Of a DNA stretch of 24,093 nt, positions 1-7,811 are shown in pieces. A program made the translations under genes and the position numbers. The DNA lies in contig JBBQMD010000045.1 of NCBI GenBank assembly GCA_038328575.1, forward strand, positions 1-24,093, in the 5' to 3' direction. The stretch is from JACVCS01 sp038328575. Its GTDB lineage: Bacteria > Planctomycetota > Phycisphaerae > Phycisphaerales > UBA1924. The notes below the pieces were generated by a model, which made no database searches, was not told where the DNA came from, and saw only the letters and a program-made list of their open reading frames with translations. Each line of letters opens with the position of its first letter. The first letter of the stretch is position 1.

Positions 1-403
1 CTGCAACTGCGGCCGCCCAGCGCTCTGGGTGTTCCTCCCATCAGACTGATCTCCCCCAGAACCGTTCCAACGGATCAGCTCTGCTGATGCCACCTGATCA
101 GTGAGCGACGAGTTTCGCGCACGCCGGCGCAGAACGCCGCACACCCTCTCAATCATCGCCCGCGCTCCGCAACGCTGATCACGCGCTGGTGCCCGTCTGC
201 ATCCACCCGCGCCAGATCGATGGAAATATCTCTCCAATTAAAACTCAAAGACCCGGTGCAGCAGAGTGCCGTTCCCAGCTCTCTGAGCGCGCGTTCACGC
301 TCCCCTCATGCCCGCCTATGGCATTGGCCTGAGTTGCTCCCTTGAGCAGAGCAAAGACAATCTATGCATCTCCCCTCCGCCCCGGTCGCGCCGCGCCCGA
401 AAG
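1..403. other. Region without a recognisable gene
   Basis: I find no supported gene, RNA or hairpin here. The longest frames are short and of low complexity. A locally AT-richer patch lies near 222-256, which could belong to an old promoter, but I cannot identify clear -35 and -10 elements. The stretch leads into the decayed PEP-CTERM gene remnant, so it may be the further-decayed 5' part of that gene. Confidence 0.5.
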
Positions 404-676
404 GCAACCGTTCACCAAGCAGCGCTCACACTCGCCTTCGGCGCATCATCCAACACCAATGGCGTCAACACTGCCTAAGCCATCCTCATGCCCCTCGACG
501 GCCTCCCCTCGCTCTACACCATCAACCTTCAAACCGGCGCCGCCACTTCCACCGGAACGCTCGGCTTCACCAACCAGGTCTACAGCCTCGCGGTTGTCAC
601 CATCCCCGCCCCCGGCGCGGGCGCAATGCTTGCCATGGGCCTCCTTGCCGGCGCGCGTCGCTCACGCCGTCGCTGA
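404..676 (+). pseudogene. Remnant of a DUF4394-like exported protein with PEP-CTERM-like sorting tail
   Basis: One frame reads as the C-terminal end of an extracellular protein. It runs through ALTLAFGASSNTNGV and LYTINLQTGAATSTGTLG, a pattern I associate with DUF4394 repeats. It ends in PAPGAG, a small hydrophobic helix (AMLAMGLLAGA) and an Arg-rich tip, the layout of a PEP-CTERM/exosortase sorting signal of the planctomycete kind. An in-frame TAA at 476-478 sits where related sequences would have a Tyr (pattern NTA-Y-AIL), so a single base change could explain it. No start codon or signal peptide is recoverable upstream. A restart at the ATG at 488 would give only 62 residues. Family assignment is from memory of the motif. 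Confidence 0.55.
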
Positions 677-722
677 GTACCGCCCCGCTGGATCAGGAAA
701 GAAGAGACGTTTGTGTCAACAC

Positions 723-756
723 ACGGAGCGCGCCCCAACCGGCACGCTCCGTTTTC
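723..756 (+). terminator. Rho-independent terminator behind the PEP-CTERM remnant
   Basis: A perfect 8-bp stem (ACGGAGCG at 723-730 paired with CGCTCCGT at 745-752) has a 14-nt loop and is followed by TTTC. It lies 46 nt past the stop codon of the decayed gene, which suggests this was once an expressed transcription unit. Confidence 0.6.
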
Positions 757-763
757 ATTTAAC

Positions 764-819
764 CGCCACTTCGCCGCTTCGTCACTTTGCCACTTTGCCA
801 CTTCCCCACTTCGCCACTT
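764..819. repeat. Seven tandem 8-bp units abutting the ligD stop codon
   Basis: Seven consecutive copies of an 8-bp unit (consensus CGCCACTT, variants at the first four bases, the ACTT/GCTT end nearly constant) fill 764-819. The ligD stop codon (TAG on the minus strand) begins at 820, so the array starts at the first base after the stop in ligD orientation (AAGTGGCG repeated). Because 8 is not a multiple of 3 the array reads differently in successive units. Its function is unknown. Confidence 0.85.
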
Positions 820-3738
820 CTACTTCCTCCCTCCCACCACCGGCAGCTCCCTCGCCCGCGGCATCTTCTCCCACGGATCATCCACCTCCCCGATCCGCTC
901 CATCGCATCCTTCACCTTGAACACCGGGCGCGCCGTTGACTTCTCCAACTCCTCCCAAGACATCGGCATCGCCACCGGCCCGCCATCCCGCGCCCGCGAC
1001 GAGTACGCCGCGATGAACGTCGCGCCACGCCCGTTGCGCAAGTAGTCAATAAACACCTTCCCCGTCCGCGCCGCCTTTGATATCTTCGCGATGTACCGAT
1101 CCGGAAACTGCCCCACGATCGTCTCCGCAAGTTCCTTCGCAAACGCCTTCACCTCATCCCATCCCGCCCGCGGCCTCAGATTCACGATCACATGCAGCCC
1201 CTTGCCCCCCGTCGTCTTCACCACGCTCTCCATCCCCAACTCGCGCAAACAATCTCTCACCAGCACGCCCGCCTCCACCACGCGCCCCCACGCCAACCCA
1301 GGTGAAGGGTCCAGATCGAACACGATCCGATCCGGCCGCTCGATGTCCGTTTCCTTGCACCCCCAGGTGTGAATCTCCAGCACCCCGTTCTGCACCAGCC
1401 ACACCAGCCCCTCCGGCGAATCCATCACCAGCGCGTCGATCGTCGAGTCCGTCAGTTTGATTGTGCGAACGTGCGAGCCGATGGTCTTGCCCTTCTCCCA
1501 GTTCTTCTGAAAAAAGCACTTCGACGCTCGCTGCCCCCGCGGGCACCGCACCACCGACAGCGGCCGCCCCAAAACTTCCGGCAGCATCCACTCCGCCGCG
1601 CTCATGACGTACCGCGCCAAGTCCAGCTTCGTCGTCTTCGCGCCCGCAAACAGCACGCGCTCCGGATGCGTGATCTCAATCCCCAGCACCGTTGACCCGC
1701 CCTTGTCGTCATCGTTCGCAGGCCCGCTGCCCGTTCCACCCCTCCGAGTCGGGCGCGCCACGCGCGTCGCGCGCGGAACGCTCGCCATGGCCACCGGCAC
1801 CGATGATCTCTTCGTCGTTCGCGCCTTCGCCGGTGCTGTCGTCGCAGCCCGCGCCGTCTGTCCCGACAAAGGCTTCGTACTCCTCTTTTTCTCGCCCCTC
1901 ACCACTCGCGTTTCTCGCTCCTCACTTCTTGCCCCCGCATCCGCCCCACCCTTCCCCGCTCTGCGCTCCCTCAGTTGCAATCTCGACACCGCCACCGCTT
2001 TCTCGCGCACCACTTCCGTCGCCACCTTGTCCACCCGCAGCCCGACAAACGACGGGTGCCGCAGCCGCCCGTCACGCGTCCACTCCGTAAACTCCACCTC
2101 GCACACCAGCGTCGGCTTGATCCAATGCGGGCTCGCCGCTTCCGCCCTCCCCGGCGGCGACACAAACGCCGGTTCCTCAATCTCCACCGCCCGCATCCGC
2201 TTGGTCATCTCAACAAGCATCGCATGATCAAACCCCGTGCCCACCTTGCCCGTGTACACCAACTTCCCACCCTCGTCATACACGCCCGTCAGCAACGCAC
2301 CGAACCCCTGCCGCGTGCCCCGCGCTTCCGTATACCCGCCAATCACCAGCTCCTGCCGATTGATGCACTTGGACTTGATCCACGCCGTTCCACGCCCGCC
2401 CGTGTACATCGAGTCAACGCGCTTGGACACGATCCCCTCCAGCGCCAAGCGACACGCCTGATCCAGCACCGCCTCCCCCTGCCCAACGATCGCCTGGCTG
2501 AATCGGATAATCGAAGGCAGCCCACCTCCCGCACGCTCGATCATCGCCCGCAGCGCCTCGCGCCGATCCTTCAACATGCACGCCCGCAGGTCATACCCGT
2601 TCAGATACAGCAGATCAAACAGATAAAACGCAAGCGACCGATCCGCGATCTCCCCCTTGATCACGCGTCGCAGTTCCTGAAAGCTCGTCCGCCCCTGGGA
2701 ATCCACCGCGACACACTCGCCATCAACAATCGCGCTCTCAACACCCAGCAACTTCAACGCCTCCGCCACCGGCGCAAACAACTCGGTCAGACTCTTGCCA
2801 TTGCGGCTGTCCAGCCGCACCGTTTCCCCCTCCACAAACCCCACCACCCGATAGCCATCAAACTTGATCTCGTGGATCCACTCCTCGCCGATCGGCGCCG
2901 CCGTCGCCAGCGTCGCAAGCTGCACCTCCACCTCTCGCGCCATCTTCGCCCGCACCGCGCCAGGAATCTTCGCCGCATCCACACCTCGCGCAGCCCCCCG
3001 GCCCGCGCCCGCCACGCCCTTCTTCTTTCCACGCGCAACACCAGCGCTCGCCTTCTGCCCGCCCGCCTTCTGCCCGCCCGTCTTGCCCGCCGTCGTCTTC
3101 GCTCCGCTCACGCGAGACTTCTTGCTCGACCACACCCGCCCCGCGCCCTTCCCCGCCGCGATCTCCTCCATCGTCCGCCCCGTGCTCACGCTCCGATCAT
3201 CACCAGAGATCATCGCCTCCGGACTGCTCTTCTGCTCACCTTTGACGTTGCTCTTACGCATAAGCCACTGCGGCTTGCTCGCCGCCTCCCGCGCCCGAAT
3301 CCGCACCAGCGACCACGCCCCGCGCAGCCGCTCTCCGCGCAGTTCAAAGTGCAGCTTCCCCGCCGCCAGCGTGGTCCGAGGATCACTCCCCGCCCACGGC
3401 GTCCACGTCCCGCGATCCCACAGCATCACCGTGCCGCCGCCATACTCCCCCGCCGGAATCGTCCCCTCGAACCCGCCATACTCGATCGGGTGGTCCTCGA
3501 CCTCCACCGCCAGCCGCTTGTCTGCCGGATCCAGACTCGGCCCCTTGGGCACCGCCCAACTCCTCAGCACGCCATCCAGCTCCAGCCGAAAATCAAAGTG
3601 CAGATGACTCGCCGCGTGCTTCTGAATCACAAAGCTCAACCCACCGCCAGCCTTCGCCCGCTTCTCAACCCCCGCCGCGCCCCGCGGCTCGCTCGTACGC
3701 CCAAAGTGTCGCTTGCCCTGATAAGTCTTCAACGACAT
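820..3738 (-). CDS. ligD: ATP-dependent DNA ligase D (NHEJ), phosphoesterase-ligase-polymerase
   Basis: LigD seals double-strand breaks in bacterial non-homologous end joining together with Ku. The 972-residue product has the three modules in the Pseudomonas-type order. An N-terminal 3'-phosphoesterase covers about residues 5-165 (HLHFDFRLELDG, then VEDHPIEYGGFEGTIPAGEY). The central ATP-dependent ligase covers about 265-580, with the lysine-nucleotidyl motif EIKFDGYR (Lys about 292). The C-terminal archaeo-eukaryotic-primase-type polymerase covers about 680-965 (FDLDPSP metal-binding Asps, TTGGKGLHV, FIDYLRN). Two long Lys/Ala/Gly/Arg-rich linkers separate the modules. I chose the ATG at 3738 because MSLKTYQGKRHF is the usual family start; a TTG at 3768 would add 10 residues. 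GGAAGG lies upstream. It sits 34 nt behind ku and is surely co-transcribed with it. Confidence 0.96.
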   Translation of the reverse strand: MSLKTYQGKRHFGRTSEPRGAAGVEKRAKAGGGLSFVIQKHAASHLHFDFRLELDGVLRSWAVPKGPSLDPADKRLAVEVEDHPIEYGGFEGTIPAGEYGGGTVMLWDRGTWTPWAGSDPRTTLAAGKLHFELRGERLRGAWSLVRIRAREAASKPQWLMRKSNVKGEQKSSPEAMISGDDRSVSTGRTMEEIAAGKGAGRVWSSKKSRVSGAKTTAGKTGGQKAGGQKASAGVARGKKKGVAGAGRGAARGVDAAKIPGAVRAKMAREVEVQLATLATAAPIGEEWIHEIKFDGYRVVGFVEGETVRLDSRNGKSLTELFAPVAEALKLLGVESAIVDGECVAVDSQGRTSFQELRRVIKGEIADRSLAFYLFDLLYLNGYDLRACMLKDRREALRAMIERAGGGLPSIIRFSQAIVGQGEAVLDQACRLALEGIVSKRVDSMYTGGRGTAWIKSKCINRQELVIGGYTEARGTRQGFGALLTGVYDEGGKLVYTGKVGTGFDHAMLVEMTKRMRAVEIEEPAFVSPPGRAEAASPHWIKPTLVCEVEFTEWTRDGRLRHPSFVGLRVDKVATEVVREKAVAVSRLQLRERRAGKGGADAGARSEERETRVVRGEKKRSTKPLSGQTARAATTAPAKARTTKRSSVPVAMASVPRATRVARPTRRGGTGSGPANDDDKGGSTVLGIEITHPERVLFAGAKTTKLDLARYVMSAAEWMLPEVLGRPLSVVRCPRGQRASKCFFQKNWEKGKTIGSHVRTIKLTDSTIDALVMDSPEGLVWLVQNGVLEIHTWGCKETDIERPDRIVFDLDPSPGLAWGRVVEAGVLVRDCLRELGMESVVKTTGGKGLHVIVNLRPRAGWDEVKAFAKELAETIVGQFPDRYIAKISKAARTGKVFIDYLRNGRGATFIAAYSSRARDGGPVAMPMSWEELEKSTARPVFKVKDAMERIGEVDDPWEKMPRARELPVVGGRK

Positions 3739-3772
3739 CTTCCGCCCTTCCAAAGCACTCCTCACCAATCAC

Positions 3773-4648
3773 TCATCCAACCCTGCGCCGCTTCGTCGCG
3801 CGCTTCGTCGCCGGCTCGCGCTCCGCCGCCGCCTCTCGCCCGCGAACCGGCGCTTTCTTGCGCGCCTCCAGGCTCTTCTTCAGCAACTCCATCATGTTGA
3901 ACGGCCCCTCCGGCGGCAGCTCATCATCCTCTTCCGTCTCGATCTTCTTGCCGCCCTTCTTCGCCTTCGCCTCGATCCACTTCCGCAGCGAATCGCGATA
4001 CTGATCGTGATACCGCGACGGCTTCCATTCCACCGTCATCCCGTCGATCAGCATCTTCGCTACATCCACCTCGCGCTTGTTCACCTTCGGCGCGTCCTTC
4101 GCCTCATCACCGCCCGCCAACCCCGCCGGGTCGCGAAGCTCCTGCGCAAACCGAAGCGTGTTCAGCAGCAGCATCTCTCCCTCCGCAATCACCGCGCAGA
4201 GATGCTCACGCGTGTGCAGCACGATTCGCGCAATCCCCACCTTTTTCGCCTCCCGCAGCGCCATGCACAGCAGCCCATACCCCTTGCCCGCATCCGCGCC
4301 CGCGTGCAACACATACGGCTTCTCAAAGTACCGCGGATCAATCTCATCCCGCGCCACAAAGTCCGTGATCTCAATCGTCCGCGACGCCTTCGGCGCCGCC
4401 CGCCGAAAATCCTCCGCCGTCACAATCACATACTTCCCCTCCCCAACCTCATGCCCCTTCACAATCTCCTTCCACGGCACCTCCTTTCCCGTTCGCTCAT
4501 TCACCCGAAGATACTTGATCCCCGCCTCATCACGCCCATCCAACATCTTGAACTCAATCTCCGCCTCGCTCGCCTGCAACGACGACATCGCACACGGCAC
4601 ATTCACCAGCCCAAACGACAAAAATCCCTTCCAAATCGGCCGTGCCAT
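3773..4648 (-). CDS. ku: Ku domain DNA end-binding protein (NHEJ)
   Basis: Ku binds broken DNA ends as a homodimer and recruits LigD. The 291-residue product begins MARPIWKGFLSFGLVNVP, the canonical bacterial Ku opening, and continues with the core beta-barrel (YVIVTAEDF, EITDFVARDEIDPRYFEKPY) and the helical bridge (LHTREHLCAVIAEGEMLLLNTLRF). It ends in a Lys/Arg-rich tail after about residue 255, typical of the DNA-binding extensions of bacterial Ku. The frame is open upstream to 4792, but that extension has no family similarity, and GGAGAC stands just upstream of the chosen ATG. It is the first gene of the ku-ligD operon. Confidence 0.96.
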   Translation of the reverse strand: MARPIWKGFLSFGLVNVPCAMSSLQASEAEIEFKMLDGRDEAGIKYLRVNERTGKEVPWKEIVKGHEVGEGKYVIVTAEDFRRAAPKASRTIEITDFVARDEIDPRYFEKPYVLHAGADAGKGYGLLCMALREAKKVGIARIVLHTREHLCAVIAEGEMLLLNTLRFAQELRDPAGLAGGDEAKDAPKVNKREVDVAKMLIDGMTVEWKPSRYHDQYRDSLRKWIEAKAKKGGKKIETEEDDELPPEGPFNMMELLKKSLEARKKAPVRGREAAAEREPATKRATKRRRVG

Positions 4649-4835
4649 AAGTCGTCTCCAAAAGTGTCTCCCTGCCCCCTCGCCAATCCGCCAATCCGCC
4701 ACCTCCCAGCACCAGCGCACGACACAGCCCATCGCGCCAGAGCGCAAATTCCATTCCCCTCTGAGTATCAAATGAACGCCGGGTGAAACCACCCCAGTGC
4801 CGCTGCTTTGGCCCCCGGGCTACGCTTGTCGCGTT

Positions 4836-4908
4836 GCCGGCTTAGCTCAGTTGGTAGAGCAACGCTTTTGTAAAGCGTAGGTCGTCGGTTCGAATCCGAC
4901 CGCCGGCT
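4836..4908 (+). tRNA. tRNA-Thr (anticodon TGT)
   Basis: A full cloverleaf is visible: acceptor GCCGGCT, D-arm GCTC/GAGC, anticodon stem ACGCT/AGCGT with loop TTTGTAA (anticodon TGT at 4869-4871), five-base variable loop, and T-arm GTCGG/CCGAC around TTCGAAT. The 3' acceptor strand is CGCCGGC with T as discriminator. CCA is not encoded. Acceptor pair 7-66 is T opposite C, a mismatch; the other six pairs are perfect. The methyltransferase starts 70 nt downstream and may be read through from the tRNA promoter. Confidence 0.95.
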
Positions 4909-4978
4909 TTCCGCCTTCGCCGCGCCTCGCGTTGGCCCTTTTCCACACGCCAGACGCGTACTCGCGAAGCAGATCGTC

Positions 4979-6106
4979 TTGACCCCGCCCACCCCCACTC
5001 CGCCTCCCTCGTCCGCTCAACCGCCCTCGTCGCGCACGCCCGACGCCTGGACTCGCGCGCTCCACGCCTCCATCACCGCCAGCCTCACGCGCCTCGCGCC
5101 CCTCATCGCCGCGCGCCGCACCGACGCCTTCCGCCTCCTCTCCTCCGCCATCGACGCGCCCCGCGGCATAGACCTCGACATCTACGCCCACGCCGCCGTC
5201 GTGAACGTTCACGAAGACGCCGCGCCGCGCGACGCTGACCACGCCTCGCTCGCCCGCACCGCCCTCGACTCTCTCGCGCCCCTGAACATCCGCGCCGTCT
5301 ACCTCAAGCCCTTCGCCCGCGATCGCTCCCGCATGGGCGGCCAACTCCCAGCCGCCGTCACCGACCCCACTCCCGCCGCCGGCGAACCCATCGCCGAAGC
5401 CCTCACCATCCGCGAGCTCGACTGGTCCCTCGAAGTCCGCCTCTACGACGGCCTCTCCACCGGCCTCTTCCTCGATCAACGCGACAACCGCGCCTTCGTC
5501 CGCCAGTGGTGCGCCGCCCGCGCCGGCGAGCCCAACGCCCCCACCATCAACGTCCTCAACACCTTCGCCTACACCTGCGCCTTCTCAATCGCCGCCGCCA
5601 CCGCCGGCGCGCTCACCACCAGCGTCGATGTCTCCGGCCGCTACCTCGACTGGGGCAAACGTAACTTCGCCCTCAACGCCATCGACCTCGCCCCTCACCG
5701 CTTCGCCAAGATGGACACCTTCGAGTTCATCGCCTACGCCCAGCGCAAAAGCCTCCGCTACGACCTCATCATCCTTGACCCGCCCAGCTTCGGCTCCGGC
5801 TCCAAGAAACGCGGCCACAAGCCCTGGAGCTCCCTCGACGGATTCCCACGCCTCATCCGCGAATCCGCTTCCCTCCTCAATCCCCGCGGCGTCATCTTCG
5901 CCTCCACCAACACTCGCGAACTCTGCCAATCCGACCGCCTCCGCCGCGAGGTCTTCTCCGCCCTCCGCCAAGAACCCCGCTGGCTCACCCTCCCACCCGC
6001 ACCCCCAGACTTCCAACGCGACCGCGGCCGCTTCGCCGCCTGCGCCTTCGAGCTGCCATCTTTGCCATCTCCCCGTGTCGTGCCTTCCAAACGAACGTTT
6101 CCATGA
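4979..6106 (+). CDS. Class I SAM-dependent RNA methyltransferase, RlmI/RlmK-like
   Basis: This is a 375-residue protein of the COG1092 type, which methylates a cytosine or guanine base in 23S rRNA. Visible landmarks are FLDQRDNR (residues 164-171), the SAM-binding motif NTFAYTCAFSIAA (194-206), the acidic ribose-contacting strand SVDVSGRYLDWGKRNF, and the catalytic-loop motif DLIILDPPSFG (262-272). I see no clear N-terminal PUA domain, and the first 30 residues are Pro/Ser-rich. The start is a TTG at 4979, the first start in the frame; a downstream start is possible. Third codon positions are overwhelmingly C. The stop TGA overlaps the darT start (ATGA). The last dozen residues (about 364-375) look unlike the family and may have been read from sequence brought in with darTG. 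The exact target base is not deducible. Confidence 0.88.
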   Translation: MTPPTPTPPPSSAQPPSSRTPDAWTRALHASITASLTRLAPLIAARRTDAFRLLSSAIDAPRGIDLDIYAHAAVVNVHEDAAPRDADHASLARTALDSLAPLNIRAVYLKPFARDRSRMGGQLPAAVTDPTPAAGEPIAEALTIRELDWSLEVRLYDGLSTGLFLDQRDNRAFVRQWCAARAGEPNAPTINVLNTFAYTCAFSIAAATAGALTTSVDVSGRYLDWGKRNFALNAIDLAPHRFAKMDTFEFIAYAQRKSLRYDLIILDPPSFGSGSKKRGHKPWSSLDGFPRLIRESASLLNPRGVIFASTNTRELCQSDRLRREVFSALRQEPRWLTLPPAPPDFQRDRGRFAACAFELPSLPSPRVVPSKRTFP

Positions 6107-6735
6107 TCCCCATCTATCACATCACGCACGTTGCCAATCTTGCTGGCATCGTTGCCGCCGGTGATTTGTGGTGCGACGCGGTGGCCTCCGCGAAGAAGGA
6201 TCTCGGCGCGAGCTTTGTGGGCATCGCGCATCAGCACATCAAGGACCGAAGATCGCGAAAGGTCGTTGAAATGGCGGCGGGCGGGACGCTGGCGGATTAC
6301 GTGCCCTTCTACTTCGCGCCGCGCTCGCCGATGCTCTACGCCATCTCGGGCGGTAGCGTGGCCAGCTACACCGAAGGACAGGAGCAGGTCGTCCATCTGG
6401 TGACCAACGTGGAGGCGGCGTGCGCGCTCAACAAGCCTTGGTGCTTCACCGATGGGCACGCAGACATGGAGATCAGCAAGCAGTTCGGTGAACTCTCAAG
6501 CCTCGACAAGATCGACTGGAACATCATGAAGGAGACGTGGTGGAACGACACGATGCAAGACGGTGACCGCAAACGACGCCGCCAGGCCGAGTTCCTGGTC
6601 CACCAGACGTTCCCATGGACGGGGGTGGCGGAGATCGGCGTGATGTCCCAGAAGATCGCCGCCTCGGCCCGGTCGGCCTTGAACGGGGCGAAGCACAGAC
6701 CAAAAGTGGTTGTCCGAACCGATTGGTACTATTGA
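6103..6735 (+). CDS. darT: DarT toxin: NAD-dependent thymidine-specific DNA ADP-ribosyltransferase
   Basis: DarT (formerly DUF4433) attaches ADP-ribose from NAD to thymidine in single-stranded DNA, blocking replication. It is a toxin and an anti-phage effector. The 210-residue product matches from end to end. The NAD-binding start IYHITHVANLAGIVAAGDLW (4-23) is followed by IKDRRSRKVV (46-55; Arg50 region equals the substrate-binding Arg of Thermus DarT) and the hallmark GGTLADYVPFYFAPRSPMLY (60-79). The catalytic segment is QAEFLV with Glu163. No key residue is missing. The ATG overlaps the preceding stop by 4 bp and no Shine-Dalgarno sequence is visible, so translation is probably coupled to the methyltransferase. 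Codon use is balanced in G and C, unlike the C-saturated genes on both sides, which suggests transfer. Confidence 0.95.
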   Translation: MIPIYHITHVANLAGIVAAGDLWCDAVASAKKDLGASFVGIAHQHIKDRRSRKVVEMAAGGTLADYVPFYFAPRSPMLYAISGGSVASYTEGQEQVVHLVTNVEAACALNKPWCFTDGHADMEISKQFGELSSLDKIDWNIMKETWWNDTMQDGDRKRRRQAEFLVHQTFPWTGVAEIGVMSQKIAASARSALNGAKHRPKVVVRTDWYY

Positions 6736-6737
6736 GG
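6734..6737 (+). promoter_or_regulatory. Shine-Dalgarno site of darG overlapping the darT stop
   Basis: GAGG lies 7 nt before the darG ATG at 6745 and overlaps the darT stop codon TGA (6733-6735). It supports independent ribosome loading on the antitoxin, whereas darT itself has no visible site. Confidence 0.6.
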
Positions 6738-6744
6738 CGCAACA

Positions 6745-7785
6745 ATGATTGAAGCCGGAACCGGAAATCTGCTAGAGGCGAATGTCGAAGCCTTGGTCAA
6801 CACGGTCAATACCGTGGGCGTAATGGGCAAGGGGATCGCGCTCCAGTTCAAGAAAGCGTTTCCAGAGAACTTCGAGCCGTACGCCAAGGCGTGCGCGGCG
6901 GACCAGATGCAGCCCGGCAAGATGCTGACGGTCGATCTGAACCGACTGTCGAACCCGCGGTTCATCATTAACTTTCCGACCAAGCGGGACTGGAAGCACA
7001 AGTCGCGCCTGAAGGACATCGAGGCAGGGCTGCCCGCGCTCATCGAGGAACTTCGGCGGCTGAAGATCACGTCGATCGCAGTGCCGCCTCTGGGCTGCGG
7101 CAACGGCGGGCTCGACTGGCGGGATGTGCGGCCGCTGATCGAGGCGGCGTTCGCGGAGGTGCCCGAAGTGCGGGTGCTGCTCTACGCTCCGTCAGGATCG
7201 CCGAAGGCGGCTGCGATGCCGATCAACACCAAGCGGCCGAACATGTCTCCCGGCCGCGCCGCGGTAGTTGCAGTGATGAGCCGCTACGCGATCGTCGGCT
7301 ACAGCCTGACGCTCCTGGAGGTGCAGAAACTCTTGTACTTCCTTCAGGAGGCCGGCGAGGATCTCAAAATGCCATTCGCCAAGGCCCCGTATGGCCCATA
7401 TGCGGACACGCTGCGCCACGTTCTGGACAAGATGGACGGGCACTTCATCCGCGGCTGGGGCGATGGCGCGAACAGGCCTGAGACCCCGCTCGAACTGGTG
7501 CCCGAAGCGGTGAGCGAAGCGGAGGCCTTCCTCGACGCAAAGTCCGAGACGCACGACCGCCTGGAGCGGGTCACCGATCTCATCGAAGGCTTCGAAACTC
7601 CTTATGGCATGGAACTTCTCAGCAGTGTCCACTGGGTAGCCATGCGCGAGGATCCGGCCGCCCGTTTGCACGTCACTGCCGCCGCCGCCGCCGTAGCGCG
7701 GTGGAGCGATCGCAAGAAACAGCTTTTTCAAACTTCTCATATCGAGTCAGCGTGGCAGCGGTTGAGAGATAGGGACTGGATCTAA
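6745..7785 (+). CDS. darG: DarG antitoxin: macrodomain DNA ADP-ribosyl glycohydrolase
   Basis: DarG reverses the DarT modification through its macrodomain and also binds and blocks the toxin with its C-terminal part. The 346-residue product opens with a macrodomain (about 1-155). It contains GTGNLLEANVEALVNTVN and VGVMGKGIALQFK for ADP-ribose binding, FPTKRDWKHKS with Lys80 (the position reported as essential in Thermus DarG, from memory), and SIAVPPLGCGNGGLDW. The second half (about 170-346) has LTLLEVQKLLYFLQEAGE and APYGPYADTLRHVL, the usual DarG C-terminal pattern. It starts 9 nt after darT with a GAGG site. The length is normal and no disruption is seen, so the module looks functional. 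Confidence 0.95.
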   Translation: MIEAGTGNLLEANVEALVNTVNTVGVMGKGIALQFKKAFPENFEPYAKACAADQMQPGKMLTVDLNRLSNPRFIINFPTKRDWKHKSRLKDIEAGLPALIEELRRLKITSIAVPPLGCGNGGLDWRDVRPLIEAAFAEVPEVRVLLYAPSGSPKAAAMPINTKRPNMSPGRAAVVAVMSRYAIVGYSLTLLEVQKLLYFLQEAGEDLKMPFAKAPYGPYADTLRHVLDKMDGHFIRGWGDGANRPETPLELVPEAVSEAEAFLDAKSETHDRLERVTDLIEGFETPYGMELLSSVHWVAMREDPAARLHVTAAAAAVARWSDRKKQLFQTSHIESAWQRLRDRDWI

Positions 7786-7811
7786 CATTCCTGGCCGGGG
7801 CTCGGGCTCAG

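Noticed and set aside
1975..3900. A 641-codon open frame on the plus strand across ligD
   Set aside because: Arg/His/Pro-rich and without domain pattern; it is the antisense of ligD, whose three domains are unmistakable.
4836..7785. darTG as part of an integrative element using tRNA-Thr as attachment site
   Set aside because: No integrase is present, I found no second copy of the tRNA 3' end near 7.8 kb, and a housekeeping methyltransferase lies between.
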